DNA of 14,632 nucleotides from Thermoplasmata archaeon (GTDB lineage: Archaea > Thermoplasmatota > Thermoplasmata > Lutacidiplasmatales > UBA184), in assembly GCA_030039135.1 (NCBI GenBank), contig JASHQN010000094.1:1-14632 (forward strand), in the 5' to 3' direction. This document shows, one piece after another, positions 7,625 through 13,401 of this stretch (positions are counted from its first letter, which is position 1; the number at the start of each line of letters is the position of its first letter). Under the pieces are notes generated by a model that had not been told where the DNA came from, ran no database searches, and worked only from the letters and a program-made list of their open reading frames with translations. The position numbers and the translations under genes were made by a program.

Positions 7625-8064
7625 GCGCGCGCTCCGAGCAGTTTCGTGACCTCCGCCAACGTGACGGGCGGCCGGACGGCGGGACGCGCCTTCGCCCGCT
7701 CGAGCGTCTCGAGCGCGTGGTCCTTCCATGCGTCGGGGACGCCGATGTGGACCTCGAGTCGCCCGTAGGCGACCTTGCCCCGGGTCTTGAGGTGCGGCAG
7801 CATCCCTCGCACGGTGCGCCGGAAGATCCGATCGGCGTAGCGCGGGAAGTGCGGGCCCGAGCGGACCGAGCCGCGAGCGCGGGCCTCGGTGTAGTGGGCG
7901 ACCACCTGCGCACGTGCCCCGGTGATCACACTTTTCTCGGCGTTCACGACGACGATCGATTCGCCGCCCAGGAGCCGCTTCGCGATCACGCTCGCGGCCC
8001 GGCCGAGCACGAGACCGGTCGCGTCGACGACGGCGGGGCTCGTGGGCGTCGGGGCATCAGCCAA
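7621..8064 (-). CDS. rplM: Large-subunit ribosomal protein uL13, TTG start
   Basis: This 147-residue protein is uL13. It is recognised by VVDATGLVLGRAASVIAKRL, VVNAEKSVITG, GPHFPRYADRIFRRTVRGML and the PHLKTRGKVAYGRLEVHIG region. No in-frame ATG lies before the conserved VVDATG. The frame begins at TTG 8064, preceded by a strong GGGGGTG ribosome-binding sequence with a seven-base spacer, inside the end of rpl18e. The ATG overlapping the rpl18e stop (8057-8055) is in another frame. The first ten residues (MADAPTPTSP) are a short extension relative to many homologues. The gene overlaps rpl18e by eight bases and rpsI by four, so the three are probably translationally coupled. Confidence 0.95.
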   Translation of the reverse strand: MADAPTPTSPAVVDATGLVLGRAASVIAKRLLGGESIVVVNAEKSVITGARAQVVAHYTEARARGSVRSGPHFPRYADRIFRRTVRGMLPHLKTRGKVAYGRLEVHIGVPDAWKDHALETLERAKARPAVRPPVTLAEVTKLLGARA

Positions 8065-8422
8065 GGATCCGCACCCCCGTTCCGTCGGGTTTCGCCTTCA
8101 CGAGCTCGGGAATGGTGAGCGCGGTGCCCCCGGCGGCGTGGACCTTGGATCGCGCCCCTGCTGAGTAGGAGAGCGCCGCGACCGTGAGCGGCTTCGACAG
8201 AGGCCCGTCGGCGAGGAGTTTTCCCGGAACGACCACGGTCTCTTCGGCGACGGCGATCCGGTCGAGATGCCCGACGTTGACCGGGGTTACCTGGTGCCGC
8301 GGTCGGAGCAGCCGGTCCGCGACGGACTCCCAGACGGGTGCCTCGTTCGCGTCCGCGGCGCGTCGGAGCGCGACCACGACGCGGCGGAGCTCAGGATTCT
8401 TCTCGCGAAACGCTCGGGCCAT
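8057..8422 (-). CDS. Large-subunit ribosomal protein eL18 (L18e)
   Basis: This 121-residue protein is the archaeal/eukaryotic-specific ribosomal protein eL18 (archaeal L18e). Its features are KNPELRRVVVALRRAA, APVWESVADRL, the VNVGHLDRIA segment and the VVVPGKLLADGPLSKPLTVAA core, ending GTGVRILG. The ATG at 8422 gives the normal length and sits about 33 bases after a clear TATA box, so the transcript is probably leaderless. Longer readings (to 8542) would start upstream of that box and are rejected. This is the promoter-proximal gene of the rpl18e-rplM-rpsI-rpoN operon. In many archaea rpoD and S4/S11/S13 genes precede it; here a divergent PRC-barrel gene does. Confidence 0.96.
   Translation of the reverse strand: MARAFREKNPELRRVVVALRRAADANEAPVWESVADRLLRPRHQVTPVNVGHLDRIAVAEETVVVPGKLLADGPLSKPLTVAALSYSAGARSKVHAAGGTALTIPELVKAKPDGTGVRILG
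8072..8078 (-). promoter_or_regulatory. Ribosome-binding site deciding the TTG start of rplM
   Basis: The minus strand reads GGGGGTG, seven bases before the TTG at 8064. It lies within the last codons of rpl18e. It supports TTG initiation, as no ATG or GTG in frame precedes the conserved uL13 core. Confidence 0.55.
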
Positions 8423-8450
8423 GGGCAGGGGGCCCTCGACCTGAGTGCCC

Positions 8451-8459
8451 GATATAAGC
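8451..8459 (-). promoter_or_regulatory. TATA box of the ribosomal protein/rpoN operon
   Basis: On the minus strand this reads GCTTATATC, centred about 33 bases upstream of the eL18 ATG at 8422. It is a strong archaeal TATA match in GC-rich surroundings and predicts a start of transcription within a few bases of the start codon. Confidence 0.7.
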
Positions 8460-8545
8460 ATTGCCGCGGCGAGGGCGACCGGACCGGAGCTCGCCCGTAC
8501 CGGCGGCGGTTTGGCCCTCGCGACGCTTCCGATACTCACCAACGG

Positions 8546-8553
8546 TTAAATAC
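8546..8553 (+). promoter_or_regulatory. TATA box of the PRC-barrel/GT2 unit
   Basis: TTAAATAC lies about 40 bases before the ATG at 8590, predicting a leader of roughly 14 bases that includes GAGG as a possible ribosome-binding sequence. With the eL18 box 90 bases away on the other strand it forms a divergent promoter pair. Confidence 0.55.
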
Positions 8554-8589
8554 GACACTCCGCCATCGACCGCGCGAGGCTCTCGCCCC

Positions 8590-8832
8590 ATGCGCAAATT
8601 CCTGACGGAGCTCCGTGGCAAGACCGTGATGACGAACGACGGACAGATCCTGGGCGCCATCGACAACTTCGTCGTCGATACGGTCACGGGCGGGATCGCC
8701 CACGTGCTCGTCACGCCGAGCGAGGACGTCGAACCGCGCCTGTTCCAGAGCGACGCGTCGGGCCGCCTCGTGCTTCCCTTCAAGAGCATGCGCGCGGTCA
8801 AGGACGTCGTCGTGATGGACATTGGGAAGTGA
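8590..8832 (+). CDS. Small stand-alone PRC-barrel protein, CdpB-like
   Basis: This 80-residue protein is a single PRC-barrel domain: LTELRGKTVMTNDGQILGAI, then DNFVVDTVTGGIAHVLVTP, and a closing strand RLVLPFKSMRAVKDVVVMDI. PRC barrels are small beta barrels that bind protein or RNA partners (for example in RimM and the photosynthetic reaction centre H subunit). Archaeal stand-alone versions with this 'GK.VMT.DG..LG...N...D..TG' pattern include the CdpB proteins, which work with SepF in FtsZ-based division. Assignment to that subgroup is inference. The ATG at 8590 starts at the domain boundary and lies behind a TATA box; the upstream extension to 8461 is unconvincing. The gene overlaps the next one, a glycosyltransferase, by 11 bases, so the two are probably co-translated. 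Confidence 0.88.
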   Translation: MRKFLTELRGKTVMTNDGQILGAIDNFVVDTVTGGIAHVLVTPSEDVEPRLFQSDASGRLVLPFKSMRAVKDVVVMDIGK

Positions 8833-9679
8833 CGACGCCCCTCGAAACCTGATCTCCGTCGTCATCACCGTCCGCAACGAACAGGAGCACCTCGCCCAGC
8901 TCCTCGAAACGCTCCTCATCCAGGAGGAGCCGTTCGAGGTCGTGATCGTCGAATCGGAGAGCCGGGACCGGACCCTGGCGATCGCCCAAGAGTACGCGCG
9001 ACGTTTCCCGGACCGGATCCGGGTCATCTCGCGGCCGGGCTCCCGGGGGATCGGACGGAACGCCGGCGTCCGGGCGGCACGCGGTTCGCTGGTCGCGTTC
9101 ACCGACGGGGACTGCTTTCCCGATTCGCAGTGGTTGCACGCGCTCCGGGCCGGGTTCCTGAGCGCGCCGGTCCTGGCGGGGCAGACGATCACGATCGGCA
9201 AACCCCAGTACGGGAACCTCGAGCGGGTCGAGCTCTTCCAGAGCGGGTACGACGTCACCCATCCTACGGCGAACCTCGCCTACCGGCGCGAGCTGTTCGA
9301 ACGGCTCGGAGGATTCGACCCCCGGTTCATCACGGCCGAGGACATCGACCTCAACCTGCGCGCGGTGCGTGCGGGCGCCGCCATCCGGTACGTCCCCGAC
9401 GCGATCGTCTACCATCACATGCGCCGGACGTTCATCCGGTTCCTCTACCAGGCGTTCTGGAACGGCTACGGGCGTAAGCAGTTGACCGAGAAGCACGGAT
9501 CGCTGTGGGGACGCTACCGGATCCGACGGCTCCTTTCGGGGCAGCGCACCGCGATCGCTTGGGCCCGCCTCACCGCCGCCCTCGCCGGGTACTCCGCCCG
9601 CGTGGTCACGGGCCGGGGTCGACGGCTCGACCCGGGCGCGGCGTCGGCCGACGGCGGGCCCCGGCCTGCCGGCGGGTAG
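8822..9679 (+). CDS. Family 2 glycosyltransferase (GT-A fold), TTG start
   Basis: This 285-residue protein is a GT2-type nucleotide-sugar-dependent glycosyltransferase. It has the N-terminal nucleotide-binding strand ISVVITVRNEQEHLAQLLET, VVIVESESRDRT, SRGIGRNAGVRAARG, the metal-binding DGD at 95-97 (FTDGDCFPD), the acceptor-side FERLGGFDPRFITAEDIDL with E173/D174 as likely catalytic-base region, and YHHMRRTFIRFLYQAFWNG. A C-terminal hydrophobic/amphipathic stretch (AIAWARLTAALAGYSARVV) may sit on the membrane, as is common in polyprenol-linked glycan synthesis. The start is TTG 8822, within the end of the PRC-barrel gene. No ATG or GTG precedes the first strand in frame, and a GTGAT ribosome-binding sequence lies five bases upstream. 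It converges with the GT4-like gene, leaving an 11-base gap. Donor and acceptor are unknown. Confidence 0.9.
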   Translation: MGSDDAPRNLISVVITVRNEQEHLAQLLETLLIQEEPFEVVIVESESRDRTLAIAQEYARRFPDRIRVISRPGSRGIGRNAGVRAARGSLVAFTDGDCFPDSQWLHALRAGFLSAPVLAGQTITIGKPQYGNLERVELFQSGYDVTHPTANLAYRRELFERLGGFDPRFITAEDIDLNLRAVRAGAAIRYVPDAIVYHHMRRTFIRFLYQAFWNGYGRKQLTEKHGSLWGRYRIRRLLSGQRTAIAWARLTAALAGYSARVVTGRGRRLDPGAASADGGPRPAGG

Positions 9680-9690
9680 GCCCGCCCGAC

Positions 9691-10686
9691 CTAACGCCGG
9701 GCGATCGTCTCGTAGATCGCCCGGTGCTGGGCCGCGACCGAGGCGGGCGACATCCGTGCGGCGAAGGCTGGATCGGGATCGAACGGCCCGCGGCCGACCG
9801 CATCCTCGATCGCGCGATCGATTCCGAGAGGCTCCGCCGGATCGTAGAAGACGACGTCCTGCGCCACATCCGCATAGATCTCGAGGTACGGCTGGGCCCG
9901 CGGGACGCACGGGCGAGCGCCCCTGAGGTACCCCTCCACGATCGGTCGCTGATAGGTGTCCCAACGCGAGGTCGAAAGGATGACCTTCGCCCGGTCAAAG
10001 AGGGCACTCATCTCGGCGGAAGGAACCCGGTCCCCGTAGAGCGTCACCTGCGGCATCTGGGCGAGCGCCTCGTAGCGGGGATCGGGCGCCGCGGGACGGC
10101 GTGAGACGACGGCCAGCGACCGGGACGCCTGGCGGCGCGCCAGCGCGGCGAGCTCGTCGAGGCCTTTCCGTTCCGTCCACGTCCCGACCCAGAGCACGTC
10201 GGTCGGGCGCGGACCCCGTTGGACCTGGGCCGGGGGCCACATCGGGATCGGGACCACGTGGAACCGCTCCCGCGCGTCCGGGGCGAGGCGGGCGCCTTCG
10301 TCCCGCTCCCAGGCGGTCGTGAAAATCGTGGCCTTGGCGACGCGGAAGGAGTGGCGGAGCCGCTGCCGCGCGATCGCGGACGTGAGGGCGTCGGTCACCT
10401 GCGGCCGCAGGTCGCGCGTGTCGTGGCTCGTGGTCACGTCCGGGTCCGCGAGCGCGTGGGTCGCCCACGTATCGTGGAGGATCGACCCGTCGTGGACGTC
10501 GTAGCGCCGGACCCACTGCCGGAGCATCGGGACGACGAACGCGCCGTGGCGCCGGCCGATGTACGCGTCGCGGTACGCGGTCGCTACCTCGATGCCGCTC
10601 GCGACGAGCGCGTCCCGGATGCCGCTCGCGTAGGTGCCGGCCGAGGTCCGGGACTGCCAGTCGCTCGCGAAGAGCGTGACCTTCAT
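9691..10686 (-). CDS. GT-B fold glycosyltransferase (GT4-like)
   Basis: This 331-residue protein looks like a family 4 (GT-B) glycosyltransferase. The N-terminal Rossmann half starts MKVTLFASDW with the glycine-containing SAGTYASGI loop. The middle has ATIFTTAWERDEGARL and HVVPIPMW. The C-terminal half opens with VLWVGTWTERKGLDELAALA (167-180 region), the phosphate-binding signature of the family, and carries the donor-binding glutamate E251 in RPIVEGYLRGARPCV, then VVFYDPAEPLGIDRAIEDAV. The second glutamate of a full E-x7-E pattern is not evident. The ATG at 10686 begins directly at the first strand. It follows the Roadblock gene on the same strand after 66 bases with only a weak TATA-like CTTGTAG upstream, so it may be read partly from the V4R promoter. 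It is tail to tail with the GT2 gene. Substrate unknown; possibly the same glycan pathway as GT2. Confidence 0.85.
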   Translation of the reverse strand: MKVTLFASDWQSRTSAGTYASGIRDALVASGIEVATAYRDAYIGRRHGAFVVPMLRQWVRRYDVHDGSILHDTWATHALADPDVTTSHDTRDLRPQVTDALTSAIARQRLRHSFRVAKATIFTTAWERDEGARLAPDARERFHVVPIPMWPPAQVQRGPRPTDVLWVGTWTERKGLDELAALARRQASRSLAVVSRRPAAPDPRYEALAQMPQVTLYGDRVPSAEMSALFDRAKVILSTSRWDTYQRPIVEGYLRGARPCVPRAQPYLEIYADVAQDVVFYDPAEPLGIDRAIEDAVGRGPFDPDPAFAARMSPASVAAQHRAIYETIARR

Positions 10687-10752
10687 CCGACGGGGCGAAC
10701 CCGGTCCCCTACAAGTGAGGTTCGAAGACGGCCGGTACGCGAGGGCACCGGA

Positions 10753-11112
10753 CTAGGTCGACTTGAGCAGGTCGGCGACCTTGACGACCTCGCCGAGCAC
10801 CTTCGTGACGTCGACCGTCTGGTCCACCACGGCGACGAGGAGCGCCTTCTTGCCGCTCCCCACGATGATCGTCTTCGAATCGTTCCCCTCGATCACGATC
10901 CGCTCGGGAGGCGCCCGGTTGAGCTCGGTGTTCGCCGTCGCCGCCGCCCCGAGGATCGTCGCGCACATGATCGCGAAGGTCTCGGTGTACACCCCCGCGG
11001 GGACATCCGCGTAGAGGACGAGCCCATCGCGAGAGACGAGCGCGGTCGCGATCCCCGCGATCCGCGTCTTGAGGTCCTTGATCACCGCTCCGACGTTCCC
11101 GGTCGCCATCAT
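10753..11112 (-). CDS. Roadblock/LC7 domain protein
   Basis: This 119-residue protein is a single Roadblock/LC7 (MglB-like) domain. It has an N-terminal helix (VGAVIKDLKTRIAGIATALV), the strand pair SRDGLVLYADVP, the central helix with ETFAIMCATILGAAATANTE, then ERIVIEGNDSKTIIVGSGKK and ALLVAVVDQTVDVTKVLGEV. Roadblock domains dimerise and bind small Ras-like GTPases (MglB-MglA in bacteria, Ragulator and dynein light chains in eukaryotes), often as activators or scaffolds. No small GTPase gene lies in this window, so its partner must be elsewhere if it has one. ATGs at 11112 and 11109 are adjacent; I use the first. It follows the V4R gene after 12 bases, with no promoter between, so the two form a bicistron. 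Confidence 0.92.
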   Translation of the reverse strand: MMATGNVGAVIKDLKTRIAGIATALVSRDGLVLYADVPAGVYTETFAIMCATILGAAATANTELNRAPPERIVIEGNDSKTIIVGSGKKALLVAVVDQTVDVTKVLGEVVKVADLLKST

Positions 11113-11124
11113 CCCGCAGGCCCC

Positions 11125-11526
11125 CTACATCTCCTCAATATGGAAGCGGCACTCGGGATGACCGGTGCTCGCACACATTTCTTCCGTACACTTAACGCGC
11201 CCCCCCTTAAAACGTTCGTAGAACTCGCGAAGGATGCCCCGCAACCGGTGGCAGGTCGGGATGTCGCTCGGTGCGACCTCGATCGAGCCCTGAACGACGA
11301 CTTCCGTGTCGGTGAACGACGCGCCCTCGATCCACCCTCGCTCCTTGAGGATGTTGGTCGCGCGCTCAAAGTAGTGCGGGCGGTCCTTGAGGGCCTCCTC
11401 GGCCATGTCGACGCCGATCACCGAGCCCTCCTTGAAGAACAGTCCGTGGCAGGCGTGGGACATCACGCCCTCGTAGAGCTCCTTGATCTGGCGGAGCTCG
11501 GTCTGGTCGACTTTAACGTAACGCAT
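11125..11526 (-). CDS. V4R-domain (Bet3/TRAPP-like fold) protein
   Basis: This 133-residue protein ends in a V4R (4-vinyl reductase) domain, a fold shared with the Bet3 subunits of the eukaryotic TRAPP complex and with bacterial ligand-sensing proteins such as XylR/DmpR. The diagnostic end is VKCTEEMCASTGHPECRFHI, preceded by the PTCHRLRGILREFYERF helix and, at the N-terminus, SHACHGLFFKEGSVIGVDMAEEA. Five cysteines (26, 92, 113, 118, 126) and H27, H93 and H123 suggest a metal or ligand site. It is short for the family, nearly the bare domain. The ATG at 11526 lies about 31 bases after a strong TATA box, so the message is probably leaderless. Its last 30 or so codons are unusually A/T-ending for this genome (TTT, TGT, GTT, CAT, ATT). 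It heads a bicistron with the Roadblock gene. Confidence 0.85.
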   Translation of the reverse strand: MRYVKVDQTELRQIKELYEGVMSHACHGLFFKEGSVIGVDMAEEALKDRPHYFERATNILKERGWIEGASFTDTEVVVQGSIEVAPSDIPTCHRLRGILREFYERFKGGRVKCTEEMCASTGHPECRFHIEEM

Positions 11527-11553
11527 GAGCGCGGCGGGGGAGCGCGGGGGGTC

Positions 11554-11562
11554 GTATATAGG
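11554..11562 (-). promoter_or_regulatory. TATA box of the V4R-Roadblock unit
   Basis: On the minus strand this reads CCTATATAC, centred about 31 bases before the V4R ATG at 11526 and starting 21 bases after the HAD gene stop. It is among the best TATA matches in the window and shows that V4R-Roadblock can be transcribed separately from the genes upstream. The region between box and start codon is a GC tract. Confidence 0.7.
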
Positions 11563-11583
11563 TTCGTCGCGAAGGCCTCGGTC

Positions 11584-12345
11584 TCACTCTCCGACCTCGA
11601 CCGGGTCTCCTTCGCTCTCGGGGGCGAGCCCTCCGGCCGCGAGCGACGCCTCGAGGCCGTCGAGCGAGGTGATCCTCCCCGACTGGACCTTCGGCCACGC
11701 ATCGTGGCGGTCGAGGAGGATCGCCGGAAGGCCGGCCCGTGCGCCCGCGCGGACGTCGCTCCAGAAGAGGTCGCCGACGAGCGCGACCTGTCCGGGCTCG
11801 AGGCCGAGGGCGTGGGTGGCGCTGCGGAAGCCCGCGGGATCGGGCACCGGCCGATCCGTGTCGCCTGTGCTGAGAAGGAGGTTGGGGTCGATGCCGACGC
11901 GATGAAGCAGCCACCGCGCCGAGTCGGCCGGTAACGGGGTCACGATCCCGATTCGCACGGATGCCGTCCGGAGGCGCGCGAGCGCCGGATCGACATCCGG
12001 GAACCGTTCGACGTCGCCGGCGGGGTGGAGGATGCGACGGACCACCGCCTCGGTCTCGATATCGGGCAGGGCGTGCCCGGCGATCGCCGTGAGCGTCGCG
12101 CGCAGATGGTCCCGGAGCGCCGCCAAGTCCGCCGGAGGTTCTCGGCCCGTCAGGCCCCGCCAGCGTCGCCGGTCCCATGCCTTCAGCGAGCGACGCACGG
12201 CGGCCCGTACCCGTCGCTCACCGAGGATCGGACCCTGGGGCCGCCAGGCCCACTGCCAGGCCGCGGGCGTGAGGAAGGGGACCAGCACGTCGTCGAGGTC
12301 GAAAAGAATCGCGTCGACCTTTGCCGACCCGTGGGGGAGCGACAC
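11584..12345 (-). CDS. HAD-superfamily hydrolase with altered motif III, GTG start
   Basis: This 253-residue protein has the layout of a HAD-superfamily phosphatase. Motif I is DLDDVLV with nucleophile D16 and acid/base D18. A helical cap follows (about 24-115). Motif II is VTPLP with T136. Motif IV is VGDLFWSDVRAGARAGLPAI with D192 and D197. At motif III, where relatives have K-P-D-P, this protein reads RPVPDP (165-170), with valine (V167) in the lysine position. R165 nearby might compensate. The start is GTG 12345, three residues before a helix-free linker to the first strand; there is no ATG in frame near it. The gene lies 11 bases after the COG1340 coiled-coil gene on the same strand and is presumably co-transcribed with it. 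Substrate cannot be told; phosphoserine, phosphoglycolate or nucleotide phosphatases are all possible relatives. Confidence 0.85.
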   Translation of the reverse strand: MSLPHGSAKVDAILFDLDDVLVPFLTPAAWQWAWRPQGPILGERRVRAAVRRSLKAWDRRRWRGLTGREPPADLAALRDHLRATLTAIAGHALPDIETEAVVRRILHPAGDVERFPDVDPALARLRTASVRIGIVTPLPADSARWLLHRVGIDPNLLLSTGDTDRPVPDPAGFRSATHALGLEPGQVALVGDLFWSDVRAGARAGLPAILLDRHDAWPKVQSGRITSLDGLEASLAAGGLAPESEGDPVEVGE

Positions 12346-12356
12346 GGCCGAGCCTG

Positions 12357-13220
12357 CTACGCGCGGCCGCTCTTCTGAAGCTCGAGGAGGTCCTCGGTCG
12401 ACACCTTCTCGCCCTTCTTCAGGCGCGCGAGGAAGTCCTCCTCCTTCGGGGGCTCGGCCTCCCCCCAGCCCGGCGGAGCCCGGCCGCCGCGCGCCGCGTA
12501 GAGCATCTTTTCGATGTCGCGGACCTCCTCGATCGCGGCGATGTGGGCGCGGTGGGCCTCGTCGGCGGCGGTCTTCACCTCGAGGAGCTTCGTCTGCACC
12601 TCGTCGGCCCGGCGTCGGAGCTCGTCGACCGACTCGTAGAGCTGCACCATCGCCTCGTGCTCGGCCTGGGCCTCGGTCGCGAGCTGGCCCACGGCAGCGT
12701 GATGCTTCTCCGCCTCGTCGCGCGCCTCGGCGAACAGCTTCATCGTCTGCTCGATCTCGGGGTCCTGGCGGAGCTCGGCGTCCTGGTCGCGGATCGCGCC
12801 CTCCAGCCGCTTCATGTCCTCGAGCAACCGCTTCTCCTGGTCGCTCGTGAGCGCGGTGGTCATGTGGCGGAACTCGAGTTCCTTGAGCTCCTTGCGTAAG
12901 CGCCAGACCGGGACCGCTCCCGGGCGTGGGGCGCGTTGCCGCTTCAGCTCCTGAACCCGATCACCGAGCTCCTGGAGCTTGCGATTCCATTCCTCGCGGA
13001 GTCGCTTTTCCTCGCGGACTTGGTCGTTCAACTGGTCGCGGTGCCGTCGATGGTCCTGCGCCTCGGCGCTCTTCGCGTGGAGCTCGTCGACGATGCGGGC
13101 CCGCTCTTCGGCCGTCGCGCGCGCCTCGGCGTTGAGCCGGTCGCGCTGAGCGCGCGACTCGTCCGCCCGGGAGTTCGACTCCGCTCGCTTTCGTTCGAGC
13201 TCATCCGCCGCGTCGCTCAC
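12357..13220 (-). CDS. COG1340-type archaeal coiled-coil protein
   Basis: This 287-residue protein is almost wholly coiled coil and has no signal peptide or membrane helix. A first coiled coil spans about 1-96. A proline-rich break follows (APRPGAVPV, 97-105), then the segment LRKELKELEFRHMTTALTSD that is typical of the archaeal COG1340 family. A second long coiled coil runs to about 240. After a Gly/Pro linker comes a short conserved tail, FLARLKKGEKVSTEDLLEL. COG1340 proteins are widespread in archaea and of unknown function. The start is GTG 13220, with a GGTGG sequence just upstream and a strong TATA box about 60 bases upstream. It is followed after 11 bases by the HAD-type gene, a plausible operon, and is divergent from herA. 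Confidence 0.85.
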   Translation of the reverse strand: MSDAADELERKRAESNSRADESRAQRDRLNAEARATAEERARIVDELHAKSAEAQDHRRHRDQLNDQVREEKRLREEWNRKLQELGDRVQELKRQRAPRPGAVPVWRLRKELKELEFRHMTTALTSDQEKRLLEDMKRLEGAIRDQDAELRQDPEIEQTMKLFAEARDEAEKHHAAVGQLATEAQAEHEAMVQLYESVDELRRRADEVQTKLLEVKTAADEAHRAHIAAIEEVRDIEKMLYAARGGRAPPGWGEAEPPKEEDFLARLKKGEKVSTEDLLELQKSGRA

Positions 13221-13277
13221 GACCCACCGCCCGGAGGAGATTCGAAGGAGACCGGGACGCGTTCGACAGAGGCCGCC

Positions 13278-13286
13278 GATATAAAG
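13278..13286 (-). promoter_or_regulatory. TATA box of the COG1340-HAD operon
   Basis: On the minus strand this reads CTTTATATC, a near-consensus archaeal TATA element. Transcription would start near 13256, leaving a leader of about 36 bases before the GTG at 13220, so this message would carry a ribosome-binding site and not be leaderless. Confidence 0.7.
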
Positions 13287-13364
13287 ACTTCCGAGGAGGC
13301 GCCGCGGGTTTCGCGTCCGCGCTCTCGCCCCCTCGACGTGCGACGCCCGTGCGAGCCCTCGGAA

Positions 13365-13382
13365 CGAAGGCGCCTCCCTTCG
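13365..13382. repeat. Short perfect inverted repeat upstream of herA
   Basis: CGAAGG and CCTTCG form a six-base perfect inverted repeat around a six-base centre (CGCCTC). It lies 20 bases before the ATG at 13402. It could be an operator or a weak hairpin, or be fortuitous in GC-rich DNA. Confidence 0.3.
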
Positions 13383-13401
13383 CTTCCCGCGTCAGCCTCA
13401 T

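Noticed and set aside
8423..8542. Longer eL18 start
   Set aside because: The extension would cover the operon's TATA box, and eL18 homology begins at the 8422 methionine.
8829..8832. GTGA stop-start overlap as the GT2 start
   Set aside because: The GTG at 8829 is in a different frame and reaches a stop after seven codons; the GT2 frame runs from TTG 8822.
10689..10706. Small TTCG-loop hairpin before the GT4 gene
   Set aside because: The stem is only three base pairs plus mismatched flanks, which is expected by chance in GC-rich DNA.
10219..11934. 571-residue plus-strand frame
   Set aside because: It runs antisense through four recognisable minus-strand genes (GT4, Roadblock, V4R, HAD) and has shadow-like composition.
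13201..13401. 66-residue minus-strand frame between COG1340 and herA
   Set aside because: It overlaps the COG1340 start and its TATA box and shows only Arg/Ala/Gly-rich sequence.
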